This document shows, one piece after another, positions 10,983 to 21,567 of a stretch of DNA of 64,000 nt. The notes beneath the pieces are model-generated. The model was not told the DNA's origin. It searched no databases and worked only from the letters and a program-made list of their open reading frames with translations. The position numbers were made by a program, and so were the translations under genes. Within the stretch, counting starts at the first letter, position 1. Each line of letters begins with the position of its first letter. The DNA is from Pictodentalium vernedei (taxonomy: Eukaryota > Mollusca > Scaphopoda > Dentaliida > Dentaliidae), in the NCBI GenBank assembly GCA_031216915.1, contig CM062289.1, positions 442,503,587 through 442,567,586 of the forward strand, given 5' to 3'.

Positions 10983-11128
10983 AATCAAGATTTTCAGCGT
11001 GCAGCCCCAAGGCTGCACGTTGAAAATATTGATTTGTCTTCTCCCAAGAAACGAATATAGACACTTCCGGTTGATGACTCTGAACTGGCAAGGAATATAA
11101 CTTCAGTGTCAAAAGGGCAAGGGATTAA
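10983..11128 (+). mobile_element. TTAA MITE, family D, copy 2 (one end lost)
   Basis: The central palindrome CGTGCAGCCCCAAGGCTGCACG and the arm towards GGGATTAA at the right are present. The left arm is missing up to the SINE tail next to it. Confidence 0.65.
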
Positions 11129-12011
11129 TATAATTTTGGGATGATTTTTGAATGTTGGCAAACATACTTTATACATGCAGACTAACTGGAACATCTGGGG
11201 GAAGGGGTTTCTACTGGGTGAAAGCTGGGTCTCAAGTTACATGTCTACAGTCATGTATTGGTCGTCTTTTTGGGGTGGTCTGTGAACCATTATCATTGTT
11301 TGTTCATTGCAATGGTGTTGGAAGAGGCCCAGCCGAACCAACAGAGGTCATGCAGGTTAATTCTGTTTGTTGATGGATGGATGTTGAGGGATATGGGATA
11401 CGTTTGACATACACTTCATGCGTAGTTGCTAGGAAAACACACCACACACGTCGTGGAGTTTCATACAGAAAGATCGAAGTCCGAAAAACAAACCTCTGTG
11501 CTCCATTCACATTCAGTCAACCCAGTTGATTTGGGTTGAGTTTTAACCCAACTGATTTTAGAGTGCACACCCTGATATATATAGATCAGGGTTGGCCCAT
11601 GTGCTTTAGTTACATGGTAGGATTACAATACACAAAGCCATGTTTGGCACTCATGCACCTCTTCATAATTAAGGAAAACGAACATTTCGTTTGCTCCATA
11701 CTTACTAAACATTGTTTCTGTCCGACGGGGAACTTTGTTAAATAAGGAACCAAATATGTACACTTGTCTTGCCTTTATGGCCGTAGTGGAGCCAATCAAA
11801 TGGGTGAGTCTTTGGTCACATTCTTAGGGTAAGTGAAGAGTACGCGCACCTCTCTTCCTGCTAGTTCCCAATAAGACTGCAATGATGGATCGGAAAAGTT
11901 AATGCTGACTTAAATTCTTTTTCTGGAGAAAGATGGTGGGGAGCACGTACCCCATGTGAACCCCCGCCCCCCTCTCAGTTCCTACGTCCACATTTGGAGA
12001 AAGTGCTAACA
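11129..12011. other. No gene seen
   Basis: Around 11515-11568 there are inverted GGGTTGA / TTAACCCAAC motifs like those at the ends of some small DNA transposons. Nothing else is supported. The receptor's transcription end may lie here or in the adjacent MITE; no AATAAA on the minus strand was found close to its stop codon. Confidence 0.35.
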
Positions 12012-12233
12012 TTAACCCTTTACCCAACGTAACGGCCAAAACCGGCAAGCGCTATTCTCAAAAATCGCCAATTAATTTTCATTATTTTTTTTCATTTTTT
12101 GTCTCAAAAACATACGTTATGACCCCAAAGAGGGGTCATAACCTATGTTTTTGAGACAAAGAATGAAAAAAATAGTTATTCAAGAATTTGTTTTGCAAGT
12201 GTCGTCTGCTTTCCATGTTAGGTAAAAGTTTAA
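12012..12233 (+). mobile_element. TTAA MITE, family B, copy 2, in the 3' flank of the GPCR
   Basis: It begins TTAACCCTTTACCCAACG and ends TTAGGTAAAAGTTTAA. The central palindrome is reduced: the GGAACGAGCTC core has been lost, leaving GACCCCAAAGAGGGGTC. The element ends 20 bp beyond the stop codon of the receptor (minus strand), so it probably forms most of the 3' UTR or the polyadenylation region. Confidence 0.85.
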
Positions 12234-12253
12234 GGAAAAAAAGCAAGCCTAAG

Positions 12254-13450
12254 TTACATTGTAGATGTGCTGGTCGCTCTACTTGGGGTGGTAGCGTAGA
12301 TGGTACTTTTAGACTTTTTGCAACACAACAGATCGAAAAGTTTTTCTCTAAACTTTTTACCAGAAATAAAGTACAAGTAGAAATTGATTGCATGATTAGA
12401 CTCGTACAAGAAAAAAACAAGCTGTTTGATTAGCCAGTTCCAAGCTGTGTGCCGTGTTTGGGATGTGAAGTCCAAATCGGACAGGAGTATATGATATATG
12501 GTGTAGGGAGTTGTTAGTATTACAAAAACGATAGAAACGGTTATTAACATAATTGTCATTTGTTTCTGTTTTGAATTTGAATTATGTGTCTGTAAATGAG
12601 ACATCTGCCTGTGTAATTGCGACATCTTGTGAAGTTTGTATATCATTGCTATATTACAAACAAATAATATCACACATGGTATTGTGGAACTGATAGCCCC
12701 ATCAACCCAAAACCAAATGTTGGCCATGAAAGCTTCAGCATCTTCTGAATAAAAGCATTGAGCCGTGTATTCAGAGAACTGTGTCTTGTTTACAACCTTG
12801 AACATAACAGCATTAAAACCAATCAAACAAATAAAGCACGTTCCAAGAGCCATGATGGCTGATTTTTTAGTACAATATCGATTAATCTTTAGGGGGAAAA
12901 ATATAGCTATACATCGCTCAATTGTCATGATAACCAGAATCCAAAATGAATACATTGGACTTAACGAAGAAAAGAAAAAAAAGAATTTGCAACCCCAAAG
13001 ACCAATATCATAGGCACTGCGCGTCATTTCTAGGTATATGAGTTTCAATACAATTGTAATGGTGTCTGCGACAGCGAGAGTAGCAACATACAGTGAAAAT
13101 GACGTCAGCGGTCGCATAAGGCAAATAATTACGATCGACAGGAAATTGCCGGGAATTCCCAAACCGGCAATGATTTTTAGATAATACATGTTTATGTAAT
13201 AAGCCGCCATGAATTCAGGGAATTTCTCAAGTTCTCCGAAACCAAGCTCCCCGTAGTCAATGACCACATCCGCGGTTGTTTCCATTTGACAGCTGCTGGT
13301 GTTGTTCGAAGATGAAGTGTTGCAGAGGATTTCCGTGGTACTCCCATTTATCACTTCGGTTCCAGAACTTTCAGATACAGAAGCAAAGGAAGCCATGAAC
13401 GATGAGGTGCTGTTAACACTCGACATATCTTCTGTTGGAAAAGTTCTCAT
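12254..13450 (-). CDS. Rhodopsin-family (class A) peptide-type G-protein-coupled receptor
   Basis: A single uninterrupted frame of 398 residues ending in TAA. The N-terminus (1-85) is Ser/Thr-rich with N-glycosylation sites at about N13, N35, N44 and N50 and has no clear signal peptide. Seven hydrophobic segments lie at about 90-112, 118-140, 154-182, 198-218, 250-272, 297-323 and 342-362. Class A landmarks: GN at 101-102 in TM1, LAVAD (D129) in TM2, C154 pairing with C232 in the second extracellular loop, ERC (178-180) in place of DRY, P315 in TM6 without the usual CWxP, and NFYLY (356-360) in place of NPxxY. Then come the helix-8 GKKFREKLF and the cysteine pair 376-377, a likely palmitoylation site. 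It should act at the plasma membrane. The overall style fits the FMRFamide/TRH/chemosensory-like receptors expanded in lophotrochozoans; the ligand cannot be inferred. The ATG at 13450 is the first downstream of a likely splice acceptor, so a 5' non-coding exon is probable. Confidence 0.93.
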   Translation of the reverse strand: MRTFPTEDMSSVNSTSSFMASFASVSESSGTEVINGSTTEILCNTSSSNNTSSCQMETTADVVIDYGELGFGELEKFPEFMAAYYINMYYLKIIAGLGIPGNFLSIVIICLMRPLTSFSLYVATLAVADTITIVLKLIYLEMTRSAYDIGLWGCKFFFFFSSLSPMYSFWILVIMTIERCIAIFFPLKINRYCTKKSAIMALGTCFICLIGFNAVMFKVVNKTQFSEYTAQCFYSEDAEAFMANIWFWVDGAISSTIPCVILFVCNIAMIYKLHKMSQLHRQMSHLQTHNSNSKQKQMTIMLITVSIVFVILTTPYTIYHILLSDLDFTSQTRHTAWNWLIKQLVFFLYESNHAINFYLYFISGKKFREKLFDLLCCKKSKSTIYATTPSRATSTSTM

Positions 13451-13478
13451 TCTGAAGAAGCTTCTTATATCAACACCC

Positions 13479-13490
13479 CTGTAAAAAAAA
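13479..13490 (-). other. Probable splice acceptor upstream of the GPCR ATG
   Basis: On the minus strand a T-rich run is followed by ACAG, then GGGTGTTG and the ATG 29 bases further on. This is a good 3' splice site. It suggests that a 5' UTR intron ends here and that the whole coding region lies in one exon. The donor exon was not identified. Confidence 0.55.
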
Positions 13491-13865
13491 TATTTTATTC
13501 GATAAATTAAATCGTGAATTATTCAAGTTTACACTTTGAGAATGTACAACCATCCTCTGAAAACAAGGGATTGGTCCTGCAGCATCCCAAGGGAAAGGGT
13601 TGATATGAGGTCAAGGACGGTTTTCACAAGAAATAAATACGATGAATGTCTTTAACCGTTTTTAATAGTTCCTTATCGAGTATGAATACAAATTTTAATA
13701 TCCTGTGTTGTTAGTCCGTGCAGAGTACGGAAATACCGCGTGCAAGGAAAGTATACCACATCACATTGTTTTGTTCCATTATTATTCGCTTACACGGAAA
13801 ACCCGAAATAAGGCAACTACATTCTCAATGCCACAGGACGGCACAACAAATATATATATTTATCA
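13491..13865. other. Upstream flank of the GPCR
   Basis: No clear promoter box or second exon can be assigned. Under the acceptor hypothesis this is intron sequence. Confidence 0.35.
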
Positions 13866-14600
13866 TACGACTCGTCCGTTTTATTCACTTTAAAACATTT
13901 GATATTTTGCTTTCATATTAATCAGTGATAAATAAAGCCTTCCGTCAATTTCATTGGTCAATTTCAAAACTAAACCATTTGATTGGCTGAACAAAATACA
14001 ACTAGGCCACATTTTCATAATGTGCAATTACAGTTGGGAGCTTTCATTGGTCAATTTCAAAACTGGACAATTTGATTGGCTAAACAAAATACAACTGGGT
14101 GACATTTGCATAATTTCAGTAGGGAGAATTTACGTTATCTGTCCTATTTAGTGTGGATTATATTGTATGAATCTTTTACCTACAAGAAAAATTCCATTCA
14201 TTTTTTTGTATATTTTCACTTTTTGCTTCCAAAACATAGGTTATGACCCCTCATTGGAACGAGCTCGATGAGCTCGTTCCAATGAGGGGTCATAACCTAT
14301 GTTTTGGAAGCAAAAAATGAAAATTTTTAGTTATACGAGGATGTTTTTTCCAAGTGCCGTCTGCAGCTCAATTTAGGTGATGGGTTAAAAAGTCATACTA
14401 AGTGGCTAATTTATGCGTGTGTGTGTCATATGATAAATAGAATATGAGATGAGTGTTTTTCTCATATAATATTTATGAAAAGCGTCCGAATTTTCCGTTT
14501 GGGCTCGCCAGAGGCTCGCCAAAACGGAAAATTCTTACACTCGTTTCATAAATATTATATGAGAAAAACACTTATTCCATATCCTCTATATATTTGACGG
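13866..14600 (-). repeat. Composite repeat N, copy 1 (about 735 bp)
   Basis: An inverted copy of 41985-42690. It contains two tandem units of about 90 bp with CATTGGTCAATTTCAAAAC and GATTGGCTGAACAAAATAC, then the nested family C MITE, then a hairpin around 14515 (GGCTCGCCAGAGGCTCGCC) and the end ATATCCTCTATATAT. No coding frame is present. Class is unknown; because both copies carry the C insertion, N spread after it. Confidence 0.75.
14168..14388 (-). mobile_element. TTAA palindromic MITE, family C, copy 1
   Basis: On the minus strand it begins TTAACCCATCACC. The central palindrome has CATTGG and CCAATG arms around GAGCTCGATGAGCTC. The other end reads GTAAAAGATTCA, a mutated TTAA. Confidence 0.8.
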
Positions 14601-14730
14601 TCTGTTGGGCTATATTTGGATTACGCACTAACCTACCAATCGGAGTAAGCTTTTGATGTTTTGGAAACGGAAATATGACTAAAACGTTTAGAGTCACCTT
14701 TCATGGTGTTCACCAAATGGTTGAATGTCT

Positions 14731-14829
14731 CAAAAAAGTCAATTCAAGAGGAACTAACTTCAGGTGGTAAGAGACTTGGACCAAGTCTCTTACCACCTGA
14801 AGTTAACTCCCATTGAACTGACGTTTTTT
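14731..14829. repeat. Palindrome with 24-bp perfect core arms
   Basis: The core TTCAGGTGGTAAGAGACTTG mirrors around 14780. Weaker pairing extends outwards to AAAAAAGTCAATTCA on the left and TGAACTGACGTTTTTT on the right. Single copy in the window; family unknown. Confidence 0.65.
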
Positions 14830-15036
14830 CGAGTCATAAAACGTCTTTCTAATGATATGTTTGGAGGGTGGGTGCTGAGGTGGAGTTGGGGGTATTTACG
14901 TAAATTAGTAACGGCATTACTCAATCCTTTCAATGCTGTCTTCCTTTTGAGATTGTTGGATAATGATGAAATATGGACCAACAGTTTTAAAGTTACATGC
15001 AAGAGTCGTTTCCAGGCGTTTTAATATTTTTTTCGC

Positions 15037-15105
15037 TTAACCCATTTTCACCAAACATGGTTCAGCACAGGATGTTACCAAATTGTGCATAAGTGAATTG
15101 GTTAA
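15037..15105 (-). mobile_element. TTAA micro-element, family M, copy 2 (69 bp)
   Basis: It has TTAA at both ends, and on the minus strand the middle contains CAATTTGGTAACATCCTGTG. It aligns with 1441-1511 along its full length. Confidence 0.72.
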
Positions 15106-15505
15106 AACGGGGTTTTCTGCAATCTCTCAAAATACTAATTGAATTCTGTAAGGAATGCGACGCTGTTATGGCCTGGAACCAGTCTATCTCCTTAATAGCC
15201 CGTCGTTTATGTTTAACTTAACTCGCCAGGAATATTCAGTTGGTCGGAAAAGCGAGCATATGGTATGCTCCAGGCGATTGAATCTAAAAAAATACCATCA
15301 ATATTCATTTTCTTCGAATAAACACAAGAAGTGTTTCTCAATCGACACTTGATTTGACCAAATTTTTAATGACATTACCAATATTATTAGACATGTTTGT
15401 TTACTAAACAATTATGACAAAAGACTCGTGACAGCTGTAGTGTTATGATTACGCCGCGTAATTCTGCAAATTGTGTTCATATCTTTATCTTTTCAAGCCG
15501 AAGTA

Positions 15506-16006
15506 CACTGCAAAAAATATAGGTTGTCTTTAGAACCAAAACTGGTTTTAATCTTGTCCCTGAGATGGAACCAGTTCTGTTTAAACAGTATTTATTTCAA
15601 ATCAAATAAATTTATAAAGATTAACATCAAATATTAACAGAATTAAACATAAATTGAGGGAGTTTCAGCCGAAAGTTTAGAGCTTATACGAGGTTGTCTC
15701 AAATCATTATTAAGCAAAGGAGATATGAACAGTTGGAATATTGAACCAGTTTTTGTTCTGTATAGAACCAATATACCAGGTATTTATATACGCTTTCTTT
15801 CAAAATGTTTGGCGACTGCGTTTAATAAGCTCTAAGTTTATTGCTGAATCTACTTCAGTTCATGTATTATTCTGTTAAAATTGAATGCTAATCTTGGTAA
15901 ATTTATTTGATTTGAAATAAATACTGTTTAAACTAAACTGGTTCCATCTCAGGGACAAGATTAGAACCAGTTTTGGTTCTGAAGAGAACCTATATTTTTT
16001 GCAGTG
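15506..16006. mobile_element. Foldback DNA transposon, TA target, 501 bp
   Basis: The ends are CACTGCAAAAAATATAGG and its inverted copy, flanked by TA on both sides (15504-15505, 16007-16008). The inverted arms extend about 190 bp, with well-matched blocks such as CCCTGAGATGGAACCAGTT and TTTATTTGATTTGAAATAAA. There is no transposase frame. TA duplication suggests Tc1/mariner-type mobilisation, though the CACTGC end is not the usual CAGT. Confidence 0.8.
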
Positions 16007-16019
16007 TAAATATCTCTTG

Positions 16020-17186
16020 TAGGGATCTGCGAATCACAAATGTTTCTCGAATCGAATCTCAAATCGAATCGTGTCTTTGATATCGATATCGAATGGAATC
16101 CAGAATCGAATCTTGAAAGACAAGTTATTCATATTGCACCAAACGAAAGTTACAGAAACACTGTGATGACCCTTACACGACTGAATACTGAAAGTGTAGC
16201 GGAAAATATTTGTCTTGGGGGCTCAGTCCTTCGCACGTGAACAGGTTAGGTGGTACGGGTTTAATTGGTGTGCCGAGGATGCAAGATATGCATGGCAGGC
16301 GGGTGTACGAGCATTGGATGTTGTTTGGTTGATGATAATTGGGTTGTTGAGGGGAAGAAAATCATTCTGGCGTTTCGCTGCTCTCGTGCAACATCACAAT
16401 TTTAAGGAGTACAGTTGGATACGACTGTTTAGGAGTGTGCCTGGGGGAGGTGTGGGGGCGGGGGGGGGGGGGGGCTTGGAGAGCAAAACTTCACCAACAT
16501 TTGTCAATGCATCATTATTTGTTTCTAATATTTTGTTTTTTGTTTTTTCATTGTATTGATGAGGTTCGGCATCAACTCCGAAGACGGCAAGATTGCCTTG
16601 GCAGTCCGAACACAGGGTTTTCCAGAGTGATTTTTTTAAAAACAAAATAATAATATTTTATCTCTGTTTTTTCTACCTGGCCGGCTGAGCCGTCAATGAA
16701 GGGTTTATATGGTTTGAGTATAGTGCTTTAATAAACTGCTGGTCTGTGAGCACCACAAGGCCTGTTTGCTAGTTTTTCAGTTATGTGTTGTCGTCATTGA
16801 GTAGTCAAGACTAAATATTCTCTGTAGCACCGTCGCTGAAAGAGCTAGTATCCATAGTTTTAATTATTGAAGGCTTAACTTGTTACTATTCATGTTCTTG
16901 AGAACGTGAATAGTAACATGTTAAGCCTTCAAAAACTAAAACAATAGATAATGTTCGGGGCAAAATTCACTACTTACCTAACAATTAAAGACTGCCAATT
17001 ACCCAATTAAATAGGAATTGAGCTTACATGAATAAATTTTCTTTTTATCCAGTATTTGTTGGAAATGTAACAAAGTGAAGTTAGCAGGAGAGATTCGAAA
17101 AAATCGAACCTTGAGACTGATTCGGGATCGATCTCGAACCAGACAGATGATATCGATATCGAATCTCGAATATTCGTAGGACCCTA
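16020..17186. mobile_element. hAT-like MITE, family Q, copy 2 (1167 bp)
   Basis: The same termini and CGAATC/ATCGATATC subterminal repeats as 6038-6622, and the same central palindrome (near 16901). It carries about 600 bp of extra interior sequence (16206-16800) with a 15-base G run and no recognisable domain. It starts only 14 bp from the 501-bp foldback element. Confidence 0.7.
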
Positions 17187-17375
17187 CCTTATTGATTGGA
17201 ATATTTATAACTGGAGCACAGAAGAATATATATGTTCATCTTTGTGAGTAAAGGGACGTCACGTAAAATGAACAGTAATTCTGTGTGTTAACTCCACGAA
17301 GACTGTGCAAATAAACATGGGGTTCCTTACATAATTTGACTGGTGTCCTGAGACCTTGAATTTTAAGGTGTCATA

Positions 17376-17844
17376 ATAACCCTTTCAACGCCGGTATCCT
17401 TTTGTCCTCTTATGCCCGGATGTCAACAGGGAAATGGGATTTCTTTCTTGGTTTATTTGGGGTTCACCTCGTTCGGGGCAGCTTTACGTGTGTTGGAAGC
17501 CGGGGAACCCGGAGAGAACCACCGCGCAGCGAGAAATGTTACTCAGTCGAAACGCGATTTGATCGAATTTTGACGACCTTCGAATTAGAAATGAAAACTC
17601 ACCACACTTGCTGTAGTTTTGTGATTTTATCACTGGAGCACGAAGGAATATCTGCATCTCTTTTTTGGTAAAATGACATCACACCACTTCAGCGGTAGTG
17701 AATGGAAAAAAATGGGAAAATAAACAACCCAAAACAGCGTCGAATTCCGAACAGAAGTATATTTGTGACCCGACAGCATGTTTTTTTTATGTTAACAGTA
17801 TTTTTCCGTTCTGTCAAAACCTTAGGGGAGGTAAAGTTTTTACC
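17376..17844. other. Repeat debris: family D end and SINE tail fragment
   Basis: AACCCTTTCAACGCCGGTAT at about 17380 resembles the start of family D. At 17452-17540 a minus-strand SINE tail fragment is seen (GGAAGCCGGGGAACCCGGAG). The rest has no supported feature. Confidence 0.5.
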
Positions 17845-18103
17845 GCGGCTGTTTCCCGGTTGCCCAAGTAGGGGCACGGTGGCGCTGCGTACTAAAGCGT
17901 GATGCACGTCGATGGTGCACTTGTCGTCAACCAATGCTAACGCTGATTGTGAGTTAGTACGCTAGGGTGTCTGACAATTGCTAGCCGCTTCTTGATAGTT
18001 CTCTTCGGGTACTCCGGCTTTCTCCACCCGAAAAAACTGTCTGAAATGAGGTCACCCTGGCTATTGAAAGTGTCGTTAAACCCCAATAAACATAAACATT
18101 AAC
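17845..18103 (+). mobile_element. SINE body and tail fragment
   Basis: Lacks the Pol III head. The body has GATGCACGTCGATGGTGCAC and TCAACCAATGCTAACGCTG, and the tail has AAACCCCAATAAACATAAAC. Confidence 0.7.
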
Positions 18104-19432
18104 AACCGATCTGGTGATAGTAGTCCACTAATTCCCCAAAATCGCCCAAATCGCACAATAGTCATGCACTGTATACTCTGATAGGCTAAGTGTAGGGTAG
18201 AAACTACTCAGACCCCTTCTCGGATAATCTCTCACTCAAAAGTATTGAAAGATGACAAGAAGAATACTAAGCAATTAAACGCATTTCGTTTACTATTTTC
18301 AAATATCGTGAGCATTGTTGACCCCCAAACGAGAGGGGGACTAACCCTCCCCCCTTCGGCTCCGCTGCCCAAGCTCTGCGTGCCCTCCAAGCACGGAAAA
18401 GATAGTCAGGTTGCATTCTGAGAGCCTTTATTTCAAATAGCAGTACAGGCTTGAATATTTAAAGAAGTGTATCTCTGTGTTCACGAACATGGTTATATTT
18501 AATTGGAAACTGCATTTCTCGAAATTATCTAGTTTTTCAGCTTTCAAGGGGATCTCTGGGAATAACCTGCCCATCTCTTTCCACCCCACACTACATACAA
18601 AATGAAAGATCAGAAACCACTACAGCTATTACAACCCCCCACAGTCCAAATTCCATCAAATCTCTGATAACATTGGGACTGTCTCAAAAATCAGTGAGTA
18701 GTCTCAGCTGATGGTTAATAGTCATATAGAACGATCTGATTCGATAACTATAATTTTGATCCTGGAACAGGGTATTGGTCTTCAAAATAAAGTCAGGTAT
18801 TCAAACAGACGCACGCACGCACACGCATTTTATATCCGGGAAATCATTCGACATTATAACCAAGAATTGTTTGTCCCAAGTCATCTGTGGGAAACGTAAC
18901 TTCACATTAATTTTTTTCTGAAGACTGCCTACTAATTGTAATTCAGGATAAATTGCTTCTCTTTTTCAATTTCTCCGGTGTCATGCCATCGAAATACAAA
19001 CTCGTTGCGGGGAAAGGAAGTTGAGAGTGTCGTCCCCTTTTTGCAGATAGTGAGAATCTGCTTACTTCGTCTCTGGTAATTAGCTGGTTTGAACTTATAA
19101 AACCTGGTTTATAAAAGACAAGATTCCACGACGATTGATTTTTCGATTTGCCGGTGAGTTCTAAGTTCTCACCAGTCACCACAACATCATTTACCATTAT
19201 TGATTTTCAAATAGTGGATGGAGGATTTCCTTGAGTATACTTACTATAAGGGTTAAATATTGCATCTTGACGGAAACCGAAACATTGATGACGTAAGATA
19301 GAACACTTTTCTATTTGTGACCAATGATGATCAAAGTTTCGGCGCCCCCATCGTCATTGAAGGTACGCACTGTTTGCGTTTAGACTAATAAACAAATTCG
19401 CCAATGCATTCAAGTAGGCTAACACTATCGCG
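18104..19432. other. No gene seen
   Basis: AT-rich spacer. Short open frames (for example 18711-18899, 18943-19197) have no recognisable domain. Confidence 0.4.
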
Positions 19433-19844
19433 AGGGGGCGCGGTGGCGTCGCGGTAACCGGTTCTCGTCAGATCACTGAAGTTAAGCAACGTCGAGCGCG
19501 GTCAGTAGTTGGATGGGTGACCATTTCAGCGACCGATTCGTGCTCCCGCGTTATGTCCTTGGGCAAGGCACTTAACCCCGAATGCCTACATGGGGGCACG
19601 ATGACGCTGCGTACTAAGGCGTACTGCGCGTCGAAGGTGTGCATGTCTTCAACCAATCTAACCCTGCCTGTGCCATGGTGCAGAGTTCAGGGTTATGATG
19701 TTGGAGACCTGACAGCTGCTCGTCGTTGCTCGGTGGTTCTCTCCGGGTACTCCGGCTTCCTCCACCCGTAAAACTGTGACCGACATGATATGACTCTGGC
19801 TGTTAATGTGTCGTTACACCCTAATAATAAATACAAAAAAAACG
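19433..19844 (+). mobile_element. SINE, 5S rRNA-headed
   Basis: The 5S-like head has CGTCAGATCACTGAAGTTAA and GGATGGGTGACCATTTCAG, the body has CCTTGGGCAAGGCACTTAA, and the tail runs (AATAATAAATAC). A direct repeat CTATCGCG flanks it (19425-19432, 19845-19852). Confidence 0.92.
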
Positions 19845-19917
19845 CTATCGCGCTCCATGCCCGTAACCACAGATGTTGCTGCCTTCTTGGGTCCTGCTAC
19901 CTGTATACTGAAATGTT

Positions 19918-20166
19918 TTAACCCTTTACCCAAAGTAATGGCCAAAACCGGCCAACGCTGTTCACAAAATTCATCATTCAATTTTTATTACTTTTTCATT
20001 TTTGTCACCAAAACATAGCTTATGACCCCTTAGTGAAACGAACTCAACGAGCTCGTTCCAAAGAGGGGTCATAAGCTATGTTTTAAAGCAAAAAATCCAA
20101 AGAATTAGTGCTTCAAGAATTTTGTTTGCAAGTGTCGTCTCCTTTTCGTGTTAGGTAAAGGGTTAA
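19918..20166 (+). mobile_element. TTAA palindromic MITE, family B, copy 3
   Basis: TTAA boundaries on both sides. The ends are TTAACCCTTTACCC and TAGGTAAAGGGTTAA. The palindrome arms are diverged (TTAGTGAAACG against CGTTCCAAAG). Confidence 0.85.
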
Positions 20167-20219
20167 ACAAATATTTTGTACTCCGCTAGTGTTCGGTACG
20201 TGACACTGAAATAGAGATA

Positions 20220-20481
20220 CAGTACGTGGAGAGTGGATTCTAACTAAATCACCCGCAGGGTGGCGTTATCACCCAAGCTATAACTTTCACATTTTGTACA
20301 GATCGACAAAAAAAAAACCACAAGCAATGTTTCAGCCAATGGACCTCCGGGTTTAACCCGGAGGTCCATTGGCTGAAACATTGCATGTTCTGGCTATACT
20401 TTGCAACAAATTTGCAATTATTGATTGGGTGTAATCTCCACTCTGTGGGTGATTTAGTGATAATACACTCTCCACGTACTG
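20220..20481. mobile_element. TA-flanked MITE, family G, copy 2 (262 bp)
   Basis: The termini CAGTACGTGGAGAGTG and CACTCTCCACGTACTG are flanked by TA (20218-20219, 20482-20483). The central hairpin has the arm AGCCAATGGACCTCCGGGTT. Tc1/mariner-type by target site; no coding capacity. Confidence 0.85.
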
Positions 20482-20483
20482 TA

Positions 20484-20993
20484 GTTCAGCTTACAAATCT
20501 GGTAGGAAATTAAAAACAAGAACCGTCCCTTGCTTTCTCCTCCGGTTCTCCTCACTTGCTCTGTTAGCAATTCAAGTTTGCTATCTCAATAGTTTTAATT
20601 CCAACACCGGTTGCACAGGACTCGTTAAAATACTGTTGTTGATAATGTTCCTCGACAATCGCTACCTGACGACGAGTTCAGTGTGAATAATTCAGAAGAT
20701 AAAGAGGTTAGTTATTTTGTATTTTGTTTATAATTCAGTTTTCACTCTTGGGGCCAAAGGACACTCTTTTGTGGATAAGGAAACTTTTAATATTAAATAC
20801 TCTTCTGTGGAAATCAATCCCGCACTATATTAAACTAAATTGCTTCTGTAGAAATCAATCCCACACCAAATTGAAATAAGATATTAATTTTTTCTGATGT
20901 TGTTGTTAACCTGTTTACAACGAAACACGCTATTTTGGTGTTAAGGAAAAACACTAGGCAATACATCAAATGGCGGACATGTTATAATTTAAT
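20484..20993. other. No gene seen
   Basis: Unassigned AT-rich sequence; GAAATCAATCCCACACC-like repeats occur at about 20810-20870. Confidence 0.4.
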
Positions 20994-21202
20994 TTAACCA
21001 TTAACCTGACACGTAAACAATCGTGAATAACTAAATATTTTCATTTTTTGTCCTCATTTGGATGATCTCGGTGATGCCCTTTCAGTGAGGTGTTATAATA
21101 ATTGTTCTATGGTTTGGGGTGGGGGAGGGGAATGAAATTTGAATGGTCATTTTTGTAAATAACGCCAGTCGGATATATGTCGTCATTTAGATGAAGGGTT
21201 AA
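20994..21202 (-). mobile_element. TTAA MITE, family B, copy 4 (degenerate)
   Basis: TTAA at each end. On the plus strand the order is that of a reversed family B element (CGTGAATAACTAAATATTTT, then CATTTTTTGTC, a decayed core, and GATGAAGGGTTAA). Confidence 0.6.
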
Positions 21203-21255
21203 CCCCAAAACACGATGGAACTACAGGATTAGACTCCAGGTAAAAAACAAACCTA

Positions 21256-21567
21256 CAGTTAAAACTAGAAGTCCTTTCACGAACTGTGCGCTTATCTGGG
21301 CTTAATTGCGCGCAATTGCCATATCGAATGGCATCCAAAGCACGGCAGGTTCTCCAGGTTACTCATAGCAAACACAGGCAATGTTCTGCCAATGGACCTC
21401 CGGGTTACCCGGAGGGCCATTGGCTGAAATATTGCCTGTGCACAGGCCATATGTACAGAATTTGATAACCTTACTATGGTCATAACGCGTAGATTAACGC
21501 GTAGGTTAACGCGCAGATCGACGTGCTATTTGTGCGCATTTCATGAGTGAACTTCTAGTTTTAACTG
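21256..21567. mobile_element. TA-flanked MITE with family G core but different ends (312 bp)
   Basis: The termini CAGTTAAAACTAGAAGT and ACTTCTAGTTTTAACTG are flanked by TA (21254-21255, 21568-21569). The centre contains the same CCAATGGACCTCCGGGTTA hairpin as the elements at 1575 and 20220, while the outer arms are different. Confidence 0.82.
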
